DNA from: Collinsella sp. TF06-26
Lineage (GTDB): Bacteria; Actinomycetota; Coriobacteriia; Coriobacteriales; Coriobacteriaceae
NCBI RefSeq assembly: GCF_002232035.1
Contig: NZ_NKXR01000004.1
Coordinates: 62,001-126,000, forward strand
Length of the DNA stretch: 64,000 nucleotides
Direction of reading: 5' to 3'
In this document: piece after piece, positions 46,954 to 56,746 of the stretch
How the letters are laid out: each line of letters begins with the position of its first letter
Position numbering within the stretch: the stretch's first letter is position 1
The notes under the pieces: model-generated
The model's input: only the letters and a program-made list of their open reading frames with translations
What the model was told of the DNA's origin: nothing
Databases searched by the model: none
Translations under genes and position numbers: made by a program

Positions 46954-49596
46954 CTACAGCGCGCCGGAACCGGCTTGCATCATGCCGCCGGGGCCCGAGG
47001 TCACGCCGCCGCTCACGGGCGCGGCGTTGCCAGTGCGCGGTGCCGCCGGGGCGGTATCACCACCGAGCGTGCCCGCCGGACGCGGTGCCGGGATCTCGCC
47101 CGTGCCGTGGCTAAAGACAAACTTGCCATCGGCCACGTCGCACAGGACGGTATCGCCCTCGCCCCACTCGCCGGCCAGAAGTTCCTCGGACAGCGGGTCC
47201 TCGATGAGCTTTTGAATAGCACGGCGCAGCGGACGCGCACCGTTGGTGAGGTCGGTGCCCTCGGCCACGATCTTGTCATAGGCCGCATCGGTGAGCTTGA
47301 TGTTCATGCCGTTGGCAATCAGACGCTGGCGCAGGTCGTCCACCAGCAGGTGCGCGATCTTGGTGAGATTCTCGCCCGAGAGCTTCTGGAACACAACAAT
47401 GTCGTCGATACGGTTGAGCAGCTCGGGGCGGAACAGGCGCTTGAGCTCGCCCATCGCGCGACCACGGATCTCACTCGACGTGAGACCCTGCTCGCCGGTG
47501 GTGCCAAAGCCCACGCTCGCATCCTGCGCAATCTCGCGGGCGCCCACATTGGACGTCATGATGATCACGGTGTTGCGGAAGTCGACCGTCTTGCCCTGGC
47601 TATCGGTCAGGCGGCCCTCCTCCAGCACCTGCAGCAAGATGTTGAAGATATCGGGGTGCGCCTTCTCGATCTCGTCGAACAGCACGACCGAGTACGGGTG
47701 GCGACGAACGGCCTTGGTGAGCTGGCCGCCCTCGTCGTGACCGACGTAGCCCGGAGGGCTACCGATGAGCTTGGAGACCTCGAACTCGCTACCGAACTCG
47801 GACATGTCGAAGCTGATGAGCGCGTCTTTGCTGCCAAAGAGATACTCGGCGAGCGTCTTGGCGAGCTCGGTCTTGCCCGTGCCGGTGGGACCCAGGAAGA
47901 TAAAGCTGCCGCCGGGACGACGCGGGTCCTTGAGCGGCGAGCGGCTGCGGCGCACGGCCTTGGCGACGGCCTCGACGGCCTCGTCCTGGCCGATGATGCG
48001 CGTCTTGAGCACGCTTTCGGTCTGCAGCAGGCGCCGGCTCTCGCTCTCGGTAAGCGAGGATACCGGCACGCCCGAAGTCACGGACACGATATCGGCGATC
48101 TGACTCACATCGATGGTGAGCGGGCTGGCGTCGAGCTCGGCGGTCCAGGCAGCCTTGGCCTCGGCGAGTTCAATCTCGGCAGCCTTCTGCTGCTCGGTGA
48201 TCTCGGCGGCCTTGTTCATGTCGTCGCTCTCGGTGGCCTCCTGCGCGGCGGCCTTGAGCTCCTCTATGCGATGCTCGGCCTCGCGCACCGGCTCGGGCGC
48301 GCGGTTGGCGGCGATTCGGGCGCGGGCACCGGCCTCGTCAATGAGGTCGATGGCTTTATCGGGCAGGAAGCGATCCTGAATGTAGCGGTTGGAAAGGTTC
48401 GCGGCGGCCTCGATAGCACCCTGCGTATAGCGCACATGGTGGTGCTCCTCGTAGCGCGGCTTGAGCGCGGTCAGGATCTTGACCGTGTCCTCGACGCTCG
48501 GCTCCTCGACATCGATGGTCTGGAAGCGACGCTCGAAGGCCGGGTCCTTGGTGAGGTACTTGCGGAACTCCTCGGCCGTGGTGGCGCCGATAATCTGGAA
48601 GGCACCGCGCGCGAGCACGGGCTTGAGCATGGAGCTCGCGTCGATGGAGCCCTCGGCAGAACCGGCACCGATGATGGTGTGCATCTCATCGATAAACAAG
48701 ATGACGTCGTCGGCCTCGGTGGCCTCTTGGATCACGTTCTTGAGGCGCTCCTCAAACTCACCGCGATACTTGGCGCCCGCGACAAGACCCGGCAGGTCGA
48801 GCGTCCAGATATTCTGGTTCATGAGGTTCTCGGGCACGTTGCCAGCAGCAATCTGCTGCGCCAGGCCCTCGACGATAGCCGTCTTGCCCACGCCGGGATC
48901 GCCCAGGATAAGCGGATTGTTCTTGGTGCGGCGCGAAAGGATCTCCATCATGCGCTGGACTTCCTTTTCGCGGCCGATCACCGGATCGAGTTCGCCGTCG
49001 CGCGCCTTCTGCGTAAGGTTGGTCGCGAACTGCTTAAGCGTGTCGGTGCCGCTCCCCTTTTGCTGGGAGGCATCCGAGCCGCTAAAGAACGGCAGGCCCG
49101 TACCGGGACGACCAGCACCGGCGCCAGCGAGCGGGCGCTTCTTATCCTGGTCCTTGGCGGTGAGTTTCTCGATAGCCTTTTTGATGGAGGCGGACGACAC
49201 ACCCAGGCGCATGAGGATGTCCATGGCCATGCCGTTGCCCTCTTCGACGATGCCGATCAGCAAGTGCTCGGTCGACACGTAGGTCTGGTTGTTTTCACGC
49301 GCCACGCGGAATGAACGCTCCATCACGCTAATGACGAGCGGCGTAAAGGCGAGCTTGGCCGCCTCGGTCTCCTCGCTGGGCTCGGGCACCGTGGTCTGGA
49401 CCTCCTTGAGGGTGTCCATGATATCGTCGTAGGAGATATCGAGCGAGCGCAGCGCCTCGGCAGCGATGCCCTCGTCCTCCTTGGCGAGTGCGAGCAGCAG
49501 GTGCTCGGTACCCACCTTATTTGAATGTAGATCGAGCGCCTCTTGCTTGGCCATGGACATGACCTTGCGCGCGCGATCGGTAAAACGGTCTAACAT
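46954..49596 (-). CDS. clpC: ATP-dependent Clp protease ATP-binding subunit ClpC
   Basis: 880-residue AAA+ unfoldase that feeds ClpP. N-domain repeats at 1-150, first Walker A GDPGVGKT, middle domain about 400-500, second Walker A GPTGTGKT, sensor NVGAREI. The C-terminus ends in a Gly/Pro/Ala-rich tail of about 50 residues ([14 protein letters not shown]...). No mcsA/mcsB/ctsR genes next to it. A GCGC-rich inverted repeat (AAAGCGC...GCGCTTT, about 49634-49661) lies in its leader. Confidence 0.95.
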   Translation of the reverse strand: MLDRFTDRARKVMSMAKQEALDLHSNKVGTEHLLLALAKEDEGIAAEALRSLDISYDDIMDTLKEVQTTVPEPSEETEAAKLAFTPLVISVMERSFRVARENNQTYVSTEHLLIGIVEEGNGMAMDILMRLGVSSASIKKAIEKLTAKDQDKKRPLAGAGAGRPGTGLPFFSGSDASQQKGSGTDTLKQFATNLTQKARDGELDPVIGREKEVQRMMEILSRRTKNNPLILGDPGVGKTAIVEGLAQQIAAGNVPENLMNQNIWTLDLPGLVAGAKYRGEFEERLKNVIQEATEADDVILFIDEMHTIIGAGSAEGSIDASSMLKPVLARGAFQIIGATTAEEFRKYLTKDPAFERRFQTIDVEEPSVEDTVKILTALKPRYEEHHHVRYTQGAIEAAANLSNRYIQDRFLPDKAIDLIDEAGARARIAANRAPEPVREAEHRIEELKAAAQEATESDDMNKAAEITEQQKAAEIELAEAKAAWTAELDASPLTIDVSQIADIVSVTSGVPVSSLTESESRRLLQTESVLKTRIIGQDEAVEAVAKAVRRSRSPLKDPRRPGGSFIFLGPTGTGKTELAKTLAEYLFGSKDALISFDMSEFGSEFEVSKLIGSPPGYVGHDEGGQLTKAVRRHPYSVVLFDEIEKAHPDIFNILLQVLEEGRLTDSQGKTVDFRNTVIIMTSNVGAREIAQDASVGFGTTGEQGLTSSEIRGRAMGELKRLFRPELLNRIDDIVVFQKLSGENLTKIAHLLVDDLRQRLIANGMNIKLTDAAYDKIVAEGTDLTNGARPLRRAIQKLIEDPLSEELLAGEWGEGDTVLCDVADGKFVFSHGTGEIPAPRPAGTLGGDTAPAAPRTGNAAPVSGGVTSGPGGMMQAGSGAL

Positions 49597-49769
49597 GCTA
49601 GTTCCTCTTAGACGAGCTAGTTTTTCAAACGCAAAGCGCCACCCCGCGGCAGCGCTTTGGTCTCTTTACCCATATGGAGTATATGTTAACCGTTGGGACC
49701 TTTCCTGCCCGTAGCCGCTCGACAACGTCTACAAAAAAGGAATTGCCAGGTGCGTCTGCATCGGCCCAA

Positions 49770-49863
49770 CGAGCGTGGATTTTCGGACACCCATTCCACG
49801 AGCGTGGATAATCTCCCGTTTTGAGCCCGTAAACAGGCCAAAAACGGGAGATTATCCACGTTC
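49770..49863. repeat. GAGCGTGGAT palindrome, copy 2
   Basis: Inverted pair 49800-49823 / 49838-49863 (GAGCGTGGATAATCTCCCGT and complement) plus a unit GAGCGTGGATTTTCGGACAC at 49771-49790. Same modules as 36077-36220. It lies between clpC and the ThrE-like gene. Confidence 0.85.
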
Positions 49864-49894
49864 ATGTTTTGCGGATCAGTTTCATTTGCACCAA

Positions 49895-51463
49895 TTAGCT
49901 GGTGTGGCGCCAGCGAGAGTCGGTGAGGGTTCTCGCCACGCCCAGGCCAACGGGCAGAAACGCCACAATGAGCACTGCACGCACAAACCAGCCGAGCATA
50001 TTGACCGTGTCGAAGGTGCACATGTAATACATCGAGCGATACAGATACAAGCCCGGCACCATAATGACAATCGATGGCACCGTGAGGGCGATACGTGGGT
50101 AGGTGAGCTTGATTTCGGCTAAGCTCGCGAGCAGCCCCGATACCAGCGCGCCGATAAACGCTGCCGCCTCGGGAGGCATACCTACGCTCAGGCCCAGAAA
50201 GGGAAACAGCGTCGGCGCATCGACGAGCGTAAGGCGCAAGGTATTGGACACGGTGCCGATCAGCCCAGCTGCCGCGGCCATCTTTACCGGGCTGTTGAAC
50301 ATCACCGAGAAGCCGAATACGCCAACGAAGCTCATCACCACGCGCAGGAGCGTAAGGGCAAGCGGCGAAAGGCCGAGCGGGGCAAAATCATCCGGTGCCA
50401 GCCCCACACACTCGGCAACCATCCAGCCAACAAGGGTCGCCATCACAATAATCGACACGGCATACGAAAGACGCTCAATGCCGCTTCGCATATCGAGCTT
50501 AGCGATGTCGAGGCCTGCCGTAATGAGGGGAAAGCCGGGAATCACAAAGAGCATGGCGCCGATATAGCCTTCTTGGTGCGACATTGCCCCCGGTACGACC
50601 TGGCCAAGGCCGAGCAATGCCAGCAGATACGAAACGCAAGCGAGCGCAACGCCAATCGTCAGCGCGCTAAACTGGCCAAGACCCTGCTTGAGAATATGGG
50701 AGCGAGCGAAGTTGCCAACACCAGCGCCTACGAATGCGCAGGCCATCTCGATAGGGCCGCCGCCGAGCAAAAAGACGAAGGCGCCGCAAGCACAAGCTGC
50801 CGCAAGGCCCTGTTGCCAGGGAGAGTAATCGGGTTTTGAACTCTCAACGGTCTTGAGCATCTCGTGGTATTCGTGCACGGTAAACCGGCGCCCATACGTC
50901 TCGATTTCCTTTAGGAAGCTCTCCATCATCCAAATGCGATGGGTATTGACTCCCGTTGTGGGCAGGCTGACAACCTCGTTAAAGCAGTGGCCATCTTCGA
51001 TGCAAGTGCACTCAAACGACAGAAGACTCAGGTCGACGTGAATCGTGACGCCGAGTACGGCAGCAACACGATTCATGGTATCGCGTACACGCCAGGCACC
51101 CGTTCCGCTCGCAAGCATAAGCATACCGGTGCGGCAGATGATGGATGACTTATCGGTGAGCGGCGCATCGACGGCAAGCTCATCGCCTGCCGTCACGATC
51201 TGGTGCCAGTCAGTTTTCATATGGAGTGCGCCGGCACGAACACCGTGGTGCATGGGGGCTCTCGAAAGCAGCGAGTCAAGGCGCGAAGACTGTGGGGACT
51301 CCGTTGATTCGTCCTCAACCTCATCAGTCTCTTCATCGACCAGATCAAATGAGTCAAGCGATGCCGGCTCGCGACGATCGATTAGCTCCTCATCCTCATC
51401 GTCAAAGTAATTGAACTGATCGAGCATGTCCTCTTCGATTGCACGCTCGCTCGCGTCGTCCAT
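49895..51463 (-). CDS. ThrE-like threonine/serine exporter
   Basis: 522 residues. Acidic N-terminus (about 60 aa, many Asp/Glu), then the DUF1212 cytoplasmic domain (AGMLMLASGTGAWRVRDTMNRVA-like, ICRTGMLMLASGTGAWRV) and about ten membrane helices with the DUF3815-like C-terminal half. In Corynebacterium the family exports threonine and serine. Both halves are in one protein here. Confidence 0.85.
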   Translation of the reverse strand: MDDASERAIEEDMLDQFNYFDDEDEELIDRREPASLDSFDLVDEETDEVEDESTESPQSSRLDSLLSRAPMHHGVRAGALHMKTDWHQIVTAGDELAVDAPLTDKSSIICRTGMLMLASGTGAWRVRDTMNRVAAVLGVTIHVDLSLLSFECTCIEDGHCFNEVVSLPTTGVNTHRIWMMESFLKEIETYGRRFTVHEYHEMLKTVESSKPDYSPWQQGLAAACACGAFVFLLGGGPIEMACAFVGAGVGNFARSHILKQGLGQFSALTIGVALACVSYLLALLGLGQVVPGAMSHQEGYIGAMLFVIPGFPLITAGLDIAKLDMRSGIERLSYAVSIIVMATLVGWMVAECVGLAPDDFAPLGLSPLALTLLRVVMSFVGVFGFSVMFNSPVKMAAAAGLIGTVSNTLRLTLVDAPTLFPFLGLSVGMPPEAAAFIGALVSGLLASLAEIKLTYPRIALTVPSIVIMVPGLYLYRSMYYMCTFDTVNMLGWFVRAVLIVAFLPVGLGVARTLTDSRWRHTS

Positions 51464-51676
51464 ATAGACGCTCCCTTCCTACCGACTAACCCCCATCCTA
51501 GGCAGCAACGGCTAAAGGAAACATAAAAGAGACGGCTGCCATGCGAGCCATGTGCTCAATAGCCGTTGGGTAGTCGTTTAAGAACGTCCCCAATGACTAT
51601 TGACGGCCAAGGCAACGCCGATGTATTGGCGACGTCAGCGAGCGGGTCGCATTTGAGACAAGGTGACGTGAAACGA

Positions 51677-51705
51677 AAGGGCGCTGACCTTCTGGTCGCG
51701 CCCTT
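51677..51705 (-). terminator. Terminator downstream of lysS
   Basis: AAGGGCGCTGACC / GGTCGCGCCCTT (one bulge), followed on the minus strand by TCGTTTC. About 80 nt after the lysS stop. Confidence 0.65.
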
Positions 51706-51753
51706 GAAGTTGAGCGTCAGATTGTCCAAATGCGGCCCGCGCAGCGTCGAGCC

Positions 51754-51780
51754 GTTACGCGGTTCGTAGAACCGCGTAAC
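51754..51780. repeat. GTTACGCGGTT hairpin at the lysS 3' end
   Basis: Perfect 11-bp stem GTTACGCGGTT / AACCGCGTAAC, 3 bp after the lysS stop, no T-run. A nearly identical hairpin lies just after dtd (56269-56296). Confidence 0.8.
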
Positions 51781-51783
51781 TAG

Positions 51784-53748
51784 TTAGTACATCTTTGCGC
51801 CGGCGGGGATGGAAGCGTCGAGCTGGATCAGATTGAGACGCTCCTCGCCCTCCTCCTCGTGGATAGCGCTGATGAGCATGCCGCAGCTGGGAATACCCAT
51901 CATCTTGCGCGGAGGCAGGTTGGTGATGGCGAGCAGAGTCTTGCCGACCAGGTCCTCGGGCTCATAATAACCGTGAATGCCGGAGAGGATGGTGCGGTCG
52001 GTGCCAGTGCCGTCGTCGAGCGTAAAGTTCAGCAGCTTCTTGGACTTCTTGACGGCCTCGCACGCCTTGACCTTCACAGCGCGGAAATCGCTCTTGGAGA
52101 AGGTATCAAAGTCGACGAACTCCTCAAACAGCGGCTCGACGGCGATCTTGGAGTAATCAACCGTGGGCTTGAGCGGCTTGACGAACGGGCTCGCGGCGTT
52201 GCCGGCCTCGGCAGCCTTGGCGGCAGCGGCACCGGACTGGAAACCCTTCTCGGGCTTCATGTGCGGGAACAGTAGCACGTCGCGGATGGAAGCCTGGTTG
52301 GTGAGCAGCATGACCACGCGGTCGATACCGATGCCGATGCCGCCCGCGGGAGGCATACCGTACTCGAGGGCGCGCACGTAGTCCTCGTCGTACTCCATGG
52401 CCTCGTCGTCGCCGCCAGCCTTCTCGGCCATCTGGGCGGCAAAGCGCTCGGCCTGGTCGACCGGGTCGTTGAGCTCGGAGAACGCGTTGGCGTACTCGTG
52501 ACCGGCGATAACCAGCTCAAAGCGGTGCGTCAGGCGCGGATCGTCCTCAAAGCGCTTGGCAAGCGGGCTGACCTCGATGGGGTAATCGCACACGAACGTG
52601 GGGTTGACGATGGTGTCCTCGCCCAGCTCATCGTAAATCTCGGCGATGATCTTGCCAGCAGTCCACTCGGGCTTGATCTCCAGGCCCTTCTCGCGTGCTG
52701 CGGCAGCGAGCTCCTCGACCGGCGTGTCGATGGTGACCTGCTTGCCGAGCACGTCGGAGACGATGTCGGTCATGGGACGGCTGGCCCACTCACCAGAAAG
52801 GTCGATGGTCTGGCCCTGGTACTCGATGACCTCGGGGTTGCCGATGGCCTTGTTAGCCGCCTTAATGACACCCTGGGCGAGCGCCTTCATGCCCTCGAGG
52901 TCGGAGAAGGCACGGTAGGCCTCCATCGTGGTGAACTCGGGGTTGTGGGTAAGGTCCATGCCCTCGTTGCGGAAGATGCGGCCGATCTCGAAAACGCGCT
53001 CAAAGCCGCCGACGATGCAGCGCTTGAGGTGCAGCTCGGTGGCGATACGCAGGTAGCACTCCTGATCGAGCGCGTTGAAGTGCGTGATGAACGGCTTGGC
53101 AGTAGCTCCGCCCTGGATGGTCTGCAGGATAGGAGTCTCGACCTCCATGTAGCCATCGGACTCCATAAAGCGGCGGAACGTGGAGAGGATCTGCGAGCGC
53201 TTGCGGAAGGTCTCGCGAACGTCGTCGTTGGCGATCAGGTCGACATAACGCTGACGATAGCGGGTCTCCTTGTCGGAGAGACCGTGGAACTTCTCGGGCA
53301 GCGGGCGAACGGCCTTGGACAGCAGCGTCGCGCTCTTGGGGGCAACGGAAAGCTGGCCACGCTTGGTGCGCACGACTACGCCGGTCACGCCCAGGATATC
53401 GCCCAGGTCGAGGGCCTTGAGCGTATTCCAGGCGGCCTCGTCCATATCGTTGATGCGGCAGAACAGCTGGATCTCGCCGGTCGCGTCGCGCACAACGATG
53501 AACATGATCTTGCCCTGACCGCGCTTGGCGACCACACGGCCGCCGATCTTCACGACGTCCTCGGTGTCCTCGCCATCGGTGAGCTCGGCGTACTTAGTCT
53601 CAATGTCGACGACGTAGTCCTCAATCTCGGAGTGCTCGGGATAGGGGTTCTGGCCCGCCTCGAACAGGGCGGCGCGCTTGGCCAGGCGCGTGGCGCGCTC
53701 GTCGTTGAGCGTCGATGCCTGCTCGGCGGCGTTCTGGTTCTCTGCCAT
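51784..53748 (-). CDS. lysS: Lysyl-tRNA synthetase (class II) with C-terminal tRNA-binding domain
   Basis: 654 residues, about 150 more than usual. Residues 1-510 are a standard class II LysRS: OB-fold, motif 2 FRNEGMDLTHNPEFT, motif 3 GGIGIGIDRVVMLLT. An Ala-rich linker (about 505-525) leads to an OB-fold tRNA-binding domain of the MetRS-C/EMAP-II type at about 545-654 (FRAVKVKACEAVKKSKKLL, GKTLLAITNLPPRKMMGIPS, GMLISA). The extra domain probably raises tRNA affinity. Confidence 0.93.
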   Translation of the reverse strand: MAENQNAAEQASTLNDERATRLAKRAALFEAGQNPYPEHSEIEDYVVDIETKYAELTDGEDTEDVVKIGGRVVAKRGQGKIMFIVVRDATGEIQLFCRINDMDEAAWNTLKALDLGDILGVTGVVVRTKRGQLSVAPKSATLLSKAVRPLPEKFHGLSDKETRYRQRYVDLIANDDVRETFRKRSQILSTFRRFMESDGYMEVETPILQTIQGGATAKPFITHFNALDQECYLRIATELHLKRCIVGGFERVFEIGRIFRNEGMDLTHNPEFTTMEAYRAFSDLEGMKALAQGVIKAANKAIGNPEVIEYQGQTIDLSGEWASRPMTDIVSDVLGKQVTIDTPVEELAAAAREKGLEIKPEWTAGKIIAEIYDELGEDTIVNPTFVCDYPIEVSPLAKRFEDDPRLTHRFELVIAGHEYANAFSELNDPVDQAERFAAQMAEKAGGDDEAMEYDEDYVRALEYGMPPAGGIGIGIDRVVMLLTNQASIRDVLLFPHMKPEKGFQSGAAAAKAAEAGNAASPFVKPLKPTVDYSKIAVEPLFEEFVDFDTFSKSDFRAVKVKACEAVKKSKKLLNFTLDDGTGTDRTILSGIHGYYEPEDLVGKTLLAITNLPPRKMMGIPSCGMLISAIHEEEGEERLNLIQLDASIPAGAKMY

Positions 53749-53769
53749 AGTTAGCTCCTCAAACTAAAA

Positions 53770-53798
53770 CGCTCCCCAGGATTCGGTCCCAGGGAGCG
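53770..53798 (-). terminator. Terminator between greA and lysS
   Basis: CGCTCCC / GGGAGCG stem followed on the minus strand by TTTTAGTTT; ends close to the lysS start, so it may act as an attenuator. Confidence 0.65.
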
Positions 53799-53826
53799 AA
53801 AACATACCTTTACGCGGGACCGTGGT

Positions 53827-54297
53827 CTAGCGTGCGATCTTGGCGATGGTGTAGACGCGGGTCTTGCCCGAAGGCGTAACGACCTCGACGGAGTCGCCCT
53901 CGCCGTGACCGATGATAGCGTGGCCGACCGGAGACTCGTTGGAAATCTTGTGCTCGAGCGAGTTGGTCTCGGTGGTACCGACGAGCGTGACTTCCATGAC
54001 CTCACCGTTGGGATCAATCAGAGAAACGGTGGAACCGATGGAGACGGTCAGATCGCCCGTGGTGGCAGCAACCTGAGCGTTGGCGAGGATGGCCTGGATC
54101 TCGGCAATACGAGCGGCGTTCTGGGCCTGCTTGTCCTTAGCGGCGTCGTACTCGGAGTTCTCCGAAAGGTCGCCGAACGCGCGGGCTTCCTTGATGTCCT
54201 CGACGATCTCCTTGGCGTAATCGCCCTCACGCCAAGCGAGCTCCTCGACGAGCTTCTGGCGGCCCTCAGCGGTCAGTACGATCTGGCTTGCGTCCAT
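53827..54297 (-). CDS. greA: Transcription elongation factor GreA
   Basis: 156 residues; coiled coil with acidic tip ENSEYDAAKDKQ in GDLSENSEYDAAK and C-terminal FKBP-like domain (SPVGHAIIGHGEGD). Rescues backtracked RNA polymerase. ATG at 54297 gives the normal family length. Confidence 0.95.
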   Translation of the reverse strand: MDASQIVLTAEGRQKLVEELAWREGDYAKEIVEDIKEARAFGDLSENSEYDAAKDKQAQNAARIAEIQAILANAQVAATTGDLTVSIGSTVSLIDPNGEVMEVTLVGTTETNSLEHKISNESPVGHAIIGHGEGDSVEVVTPSGKTRVYTIAKIAR

Positions 54298-54345
54298 ACG
54301 GATATCTCCCCAACTCTGATCAAACAATCAACTGTCAACAAAACG

Positions 54346-54378
54346 AAAAAGACCGGCTAGCCTGCGGGCAAGCCGGTC
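54346..54378 (-). terminator. Terminator after tatA
   Basis: GACCGGCT / AGCCGGTC stem with TTTTTCG on the minus strand. Confidence 0.85.
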
Positions 54379-54403
54379 AGGTGCTCACCCCAAAGGGATG
54401 GGA

Positions 54404-54679
54404 CTACTCTGCGTCCGCGTCGCTGTCCTCTGCCTGCTTCTTCTTGGCAGCAGCGAGCTTGGCCTCGAGCTCAGCGATCTCCTTGTCCTCCTCGGACTGC
54501 TCGACCACGACCTCCTCGGCCTGCTTGGTCTCGGCCTTATCGTCGCCTTCCATACCCTCGCGGATATTCTTGACGGTAGAGCCGAGGGACTTGCCGAGCT
54601 TCGGCAAGTTCTTGGGCCCGAAGATAATCAGGACAACGACGAGAATAATGATGAGCTCAGGAGCCCTCAGTCCAAACAT
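54404..54679 (-). CDS. tatA: Twin-arginine translocase subunit TatA
   Basis: 91 residues: one membrane helix (LRAPELIIILVVVLIIFGPKNLP), amphipathic helix (KLGKSLGSTVKNI), and a long acidic tail. FGPKNLPKLG is the family signature. Start ATG 54679 behind GGAGG. tatC is not nearby. Confidence 0.93.
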   Translation of the reverse strand: MFGLRAPELIIILVVVLIIFGPKNLPKLGKSLGSTVKNIREGMEGDDKAETKQAEEVVVEQSEEDKEIAELEAKLAAAKKKQAEDSDADAE

Positions 54680-54752
54680 GTAGACCTCCACAATACAGCG
54701 AGACAAGCTCGAATGAGTATACCGCGGGTATCGCGGTATCACAACAATAGCT

Positions 54753-54780
54753 AAAAAAAGGGACCGCAAGAAGCGGTCCC
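54753..54780 (-). terminator. Terminator of tRNA-Pro
   Basis: GGGACCGC / GCGGTCCC stem followed by TTTTTTT on the minus strand. Confidence 0.9.
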
Positions 54781-54791
54781 TCCTCATGCTC

Positions 54792-54868
54792 TGGTCGGGT
54801 TGACTGGATTTGAACCAGCGACCCCTGCGTCCCGAACGCAGTGCTCTACCAAACTGAGCCACAACCCG
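54792..54868 (-). tRNA. tRNA-Pro (CGG)
   Basis: Acceptor CGGGTTG/CAACCCG, anticodon loop TTCGGGA, T-arm TGGTTCAAATCCA, CCA encoded. Confidence 0.95.
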
Positions 54869-54917
54869 TTAGCTCGACTATAGTAACAAAGATTTTCGCC
54901 GCGTGCTAGATAATTTT

Positions 54918-55814
54918 TTATTTCTTTGGCGCTTCAATGCGAACCGTGTCGGAAACGAGCTCCGTTGCATAAGCCCACCAGCCGTTTTGTTGAGCCGTCG
55001 CCGCAAGATTGGCTGCCGTGGCGGCGCTATCGCAGAGAGCAAACGAGCAGGCACCCGAACCGCACACGTTTGTGGCAATGGTACCGTCCTGTGAACGAAG
55101 CCAGTCGAGCACCGTTTGAATCCGCGGCTCCATCTGCGCGGAAATGACACCCAGGTTGTTGTGGACGAGCGCGTAGGCCGCCTCTGCGTCTCCCGAGCGA
55201 AGGGCAGATGCGATCGCTCCGGGCTTGTCCGCAGGCGCTGGGGTCTCGTCAAAACGTCGATAGGCTTCAATTGTTGAAACGCTTGCCTCGCGCGGCTTAA
55301 CCAGCACGACGGGTGTCGCGGGAAGTGCGGGGTACTCGGTTGCCAGCACGTCTCCCCCACCCACGTAAAATGCAGGGCTGGCATGCAAAAAGAAGGGAAC
55401 GTCGGCGCCAATGCCGCGCGCGATGTTGTCCAGCGCGGGATCGGCACGGTCGATACCCCACAGCTCTGCCAAGGCGACAATGACCGCCGCGGCATCCGTC
55501 GAAGGACCGCCCAGGCCGGCACACAACGGGATGCACTTCTCGATCGTGATGCAGACGTTGGCTTCACGACCATAATGCTCGGCCATAGCGAGCGCAGCAC
55601 GATACGCCGTATTCTTTTGCATGGGAAAGTCGGATGTCGGAATCGTCTGGACGGTCAGCGCCTGTGCCGGCGTAACCGTCACGGTATCGACAAGACCGAC
55701 GGCTGCCATCAGGGAATCGACCTTATGGTAGCCGCGGTCGTCACGCTCGGTATGAACCCCCAGATAGAGGTTGATCTTTGCCGGCGCGGAAAGGGTCAGG
55801 GACCAATCGGTCAC
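54918..55814 (-). CDS. ispE: 4-diphosphocytidyl-2-C-methyl-D-erythritol kinase
   Basis: 298-residue GHMP kinase of the MEP pathway. APAKINLYLGV at the N-terminus and the ATP loop PLCAGLGGPSTDAAAV (family usually GGGSSDAA). GTG start, 2 nt after the veg-like stop. With ispD and ispF elsewhere in the window, three MEP genes are present. Confidence 0.92.
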   Translation of the reverse strand: MTDWSLTLSAPAKINLYLGVHTERDDRGYHKVDSLMAAVGLVDTVTVTPAQALTVQTIPTSDFPMQKNTAYRAALAMAEHYGREANVCITIEKCIPLCAGLGGPSTDAAAVIVALAELWGIDRADPALDNIARGIGADVPFFLHASPAFYVGGGDVLATEYPALPATPVVLVKPREASVSTIEAYRRFDETPAPADKPGAIASALRSGDAEAAYALVHNNLGVISAQMEPRIQTVLDWLRSQDGTIATNVCGSGACSFALCDSAATAANLAATAQQNGWWAYATELVSDTVRIEAPKK

Positions 55815-55816
55815 CG

Positions 55817-56113
55817 CTAGTGCTCCTCGAGCTGATTGCCGAGCGGGGTAAAAATGTGCTCGCCGCTCTCGGGGTCGAACAGCTCGACCTGGCCGGTGAG
55901 AACATCAATATACTGGTAGGACTGACGCGACTTGCGGCCACGGCGCTCGTCGACCTCGACGATAAAGACTGCCGGATGGACGCTCTTGATGGTGCCCATG
56001 CGCTCGACGACGCGGGTGCGGCCCATGTTGGCCTTCACCTTAACGCGATCGCCCACCATATCGGTCAGCTTCTCGTGGATGTCGTCGACGTGATTGACTT
56101 CCATCTCTTCCAT
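55817..56113 (-). CDS. Veg-like protein (DUF1021)
   Basis: 98 residues, from ATG 56113 with GGAGG 9 nt upstream. VDDIHEKLTDMVGDRVKVKANMGRTR and the following beta-strands fit the B. subtilis Veg family, small SH3-like proteins linked to biofilm control. The veg-ispE order is the same as in Bacillus. Confidence 0.8.
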   Translation of the reverse strand: MEEMEVNHVDDIHEKLTDMVGDRVKVKANMGRTRVVERMGTIKSVHPAVFIVEVDERRGRKSRQSYQYIDVLTGQVELFDPESGEHIFTPLGNQLEEH

Positions 56114-56268
56114 GAACAGGGCCTCCAGAAGATGCAATTCAAAAAGGGGATAATACCCCTAAGATAGACAAAGTTCTAATACTATAGCACCCTGCTGCCG
56201 CCATACGCAAGTAGCTAAATAAACCCCGTCCCAAATACGTACCAGACGACAACCTCGCATGACCAGTT

Positions 56269-56296
56269 GTTACGCGGTTTGGTAAAACCGCGTAAC
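56269..56296. repeat. GTTACGCGGTT hairpin at the dtd 3' end
   Basis: Perfect 12-bp stem GTTACGCGGTTT / AAACCGCGTAAC directly adjoining the dtd stop; no T-run. Second copy of the lysS-end element. Confidence 0.8.
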
Positions 56297-56743
56297 CTAA
56301 AGGTTGTCCGTGTCCAAGACGATGGTGAATGGGCCGTCGTTGACCAAGTCGACTTTCATATCGGCGCCAAAGATGCCGTGCGCCACGTGTTCGACATCTT
56401 GGCGAACGAGCGTCAGGAAGTACTCGTAGAGCTCGTTGGCGACATCGGGGGCGCCGGCATCCGTAAACGATGGGCGGCGGCCGTGACGGCAATCGGCGAA
56501 CAGCGTGAACTGCGACACTACGAGAACCTCGCCGTCGACATCGGCAAGTGCCAGGTTGGTCTTGCCGTTCTCGTCCTCGTTAATGCGCAAGCCCCGGAGC
56601 TTGCCCCACAGTTTATCGGCCTCGGCGCGCGTGTCGCCGTGGCCCACGCCCAGCAGCACCAGATAGCCGCGCCCAATTTTACCCACGCACTCGCCGTCGA
56701 CCGTCACGCCGGCGTTGAGTACGCGCTGCACCACCGCACGCAC
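56297..56743 (-). CDS. dtd: D-aminoacyl-tRNA deacylase
   Basis: 148 residues; [18 protein letters not shown], the catalytic [17 protein letters not shown] and the cross-subunit GPFTIVLD motif. Removes D-amino acids from tRNA. GTG start; 3 nt from rdgB. Confidence 0.94.
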   Translation of the reverse strand: MRAVVQRVLNAGVTVDGECVGKIGRGYLVLLGVGHGDTRAEADKLWGKLRGLRINEDENGKTNLALADVDGEVLVVSQFTLFADCRHGRRPSFTDAGAPDVANELYEYFLTLVRQDVEHVAHGIFGADMKVDLVNDGPFTIVLDTDNL

Positions 56744-56746
56744 GGC

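Larger units (their letters stand above)
51464..51783. other. Non-coding gap between the ThrE-like gene and lysS
   Basis: No plausible gene. It should contain the ThrE-like gene promoter at its left end. The right end holds two hairpins listed separately (51677-51705 and 51754-51780). Confidence 0.6.

Noticed and set aside
46927-49314. Long plus-strand frame opposite clpC
   Set aside because: Antisense shadow of clpC with the same biased composition.
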